NCBI GenBank assembly: GCA_037975125.1
Contig: CM075852.1
Coordinates: forward strand, 8,399,758 to 8,463,757
Origin: Latrodectus hesperus
Taxonomy: Eukaryota > Arthropoda > Arachnida > Araneae > Theridiidae
DNA: 64,000 bases
Direction of reading: 5' to 3'
How positions within the stretch are numbered: position 1 is the stretch's first letter; every line of letters starts with the position of its first letter. The position numbers and the translations under genes are program-made. Below the pieces are notes generated by a model. It ran no database searches. It was not told the origin of the DNA and saw nothing but the letters and a program-made list of their open reading frames with translations. Positions 63,041 through 64,000 of this stretch are shown piece after piece.

Positions 63041-64000
63041 ACAATAGGCAGTTCCATTAACAAAAATCTAAACTGACACTTTATCACAATATTTGTGTTC
63101 TTGCCATTTTCTGTGCACATAGCATGAAAATTCGTATTTAAAATTTCATTCGAAGCAAACAATTGCAATATTGTAATTTTCAGTACAGTGAAAATTAGTA
63201 TGAAAAAGAAATTGACTAAAAAATTACAATAAGCTAGAATCAGCTAAAACTAGCACGTGAATTTAAATAAAGTTGATACGTTAAAGATAAAAATCCTATA
63301 ATTAAACTATATATGCATACATACATATGTATTTATATATAATAGTATGAAACAAAATGCATTATTTGGTTATAGTTAAAATAAGAGAAGTATTCTAATT
63401 TAAAAGATTGGCTGAACGGTGTTACCGAAATGCCCTTTTATTTTCTAAATTCTGATCAAGGAACTCATTTCTTTATTTTTCCAAAGTGTTAAATTGTAAT
63501 TCCAAAAATAGTAAACACGTGTACTACATGAGAAAAACTTCAATTGGTTTCGGTTGTTTTTTATCCTCCGCCTTAAGCAATAGTATTTTAATACTATAGT
63601 TTTAAAGCATCCTTCACAGAGCGCAATTGTTTTTCACAAAACCAAATTATAAATTCTTTTTCGATGGCTTTATTTTTTTTAAAACTGGAACAGTTCATCG
63701 TCTCAGAGGTAAACAAAGTTAAGAATAAAACCTAAAAGAGATCAAACGGTTTGTTTTACCAATTAAAAGTACTTCGAAAGGTTATTATAAGAAAACACAC
63801 TTCACTCAGATTTTTTTTTTAAAGTAAGAAGAGAAAAAAGCTACTGAAAGTTCTAAGAAACTCTTTACTTCCAGAAGAATATTTTTATTTCTGGTTTTAT
63901 TTATCAATCAAACGAAAATTCTAAAGAAATACTTCAATTATTTTCTCTTTTTTCTGTTCTCTATACCACCTTAGTTATTTAATGTTTTGAAACAAGAAAG
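63039..64000. other. AT-rich noncoding DNA, probably still intron 3
   Basis: No exon of the sarcoglycan gene and no repeat was recognised. Confidence 0.5.

Noticed and set aside
49194..64000. Third coding exon of the sarcoglycan gene
   Set aside because: I looked for the next conserved extracellular block after 'VDP' in the open frames and saw none; it probably lies beyond the window.

Overview
The window looks like AT-rich, intron- and repeat-dominated nuclear DNA from an arthropod, most likely a spider. The reasons are a sarcoglycan gene split by very large introns, tRNA-derived SINEs with (AAC)n tails, SETMAR/Hsmar1-like mariners, a Tc1-like element, an intact Ty3/Gypsy element with heptad-repeat Gag, and many long (TA)n tracts. 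There are no prokaryotic features. The assignment to spiders is inference; arthropod is safer.

Only one host gene is well supported: a plus-strand gamma/delta-sarcoglycan of the dystrophin-glycoprotein complex. Its first coding exon is 44396-44623 (ATG at 44402). The exon starts with an in-frame UAG just before the ATG, so the 5' leader must be noncoding. The second coding exon is 49092-49193. Both exons are in phase 0. Later exons, encoding the rest of the extracellular domain, lie beyond the window. A GC-rich, CpG-containing block at about 7370-8000 has a perfect CRE palindrome, an Inr-like motif, a DPE-like motif and a strong splice donor (AAG|GTGAGT at 7997/7998). It is the best candidate promoter and noncoding exon 1, giving a first intron of about 36 kb. 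Almost everything else would then be intron 1, intron 2 (4.5 kb) or intron 3 (more than 14.8 kb).

Layout: 1-7370 is AT-rich sequence with degenerate tandem repeats. 7370-8000 is the candidate promoter and exon 1. 8-25 kb holds a 46-bp minisatellite, hairpins, a tandem triplication of a 490-bp decayed mariner-like piece (17645-19114), a possible chemoreceptor-like fragment (19465-19824, weak) and mariner copy 1 (22492-23375). 25.2-30.5 kb is a 42-unit, 125-bp satellite made of three unit haplotypes. 33.6-37.2 kb holds a 258-bp tandem duplication, an LTR-element remnant and two copies of SINE family A. 42.6-49.7 kb holds the sarcoglycan exons, two copies of SINE family B and a 79-bp-arm foldback. 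49.9-50.8 kb is mariner copy 2, with an open but catalytically deleted transposase. 52.7-52.9 kb is a LINE tail. 55.0-63.0 kb is one (TA)n tract split twice, by a 1593-bp Tc1/mariner-like element with 156-bp TIRs and by a 6238-bp Gypsy element with 607-bp LTRs that differ at only 3 sites.

No new multi-gene system was found. The most unusual signals are the three-haplotype 125-bp array, the shared catalytic-core deletion in both mariner copies, the repeated use of (TA)n tracts as insertion sites, and a set of near-perfect hairpins not explained by any recognised element.
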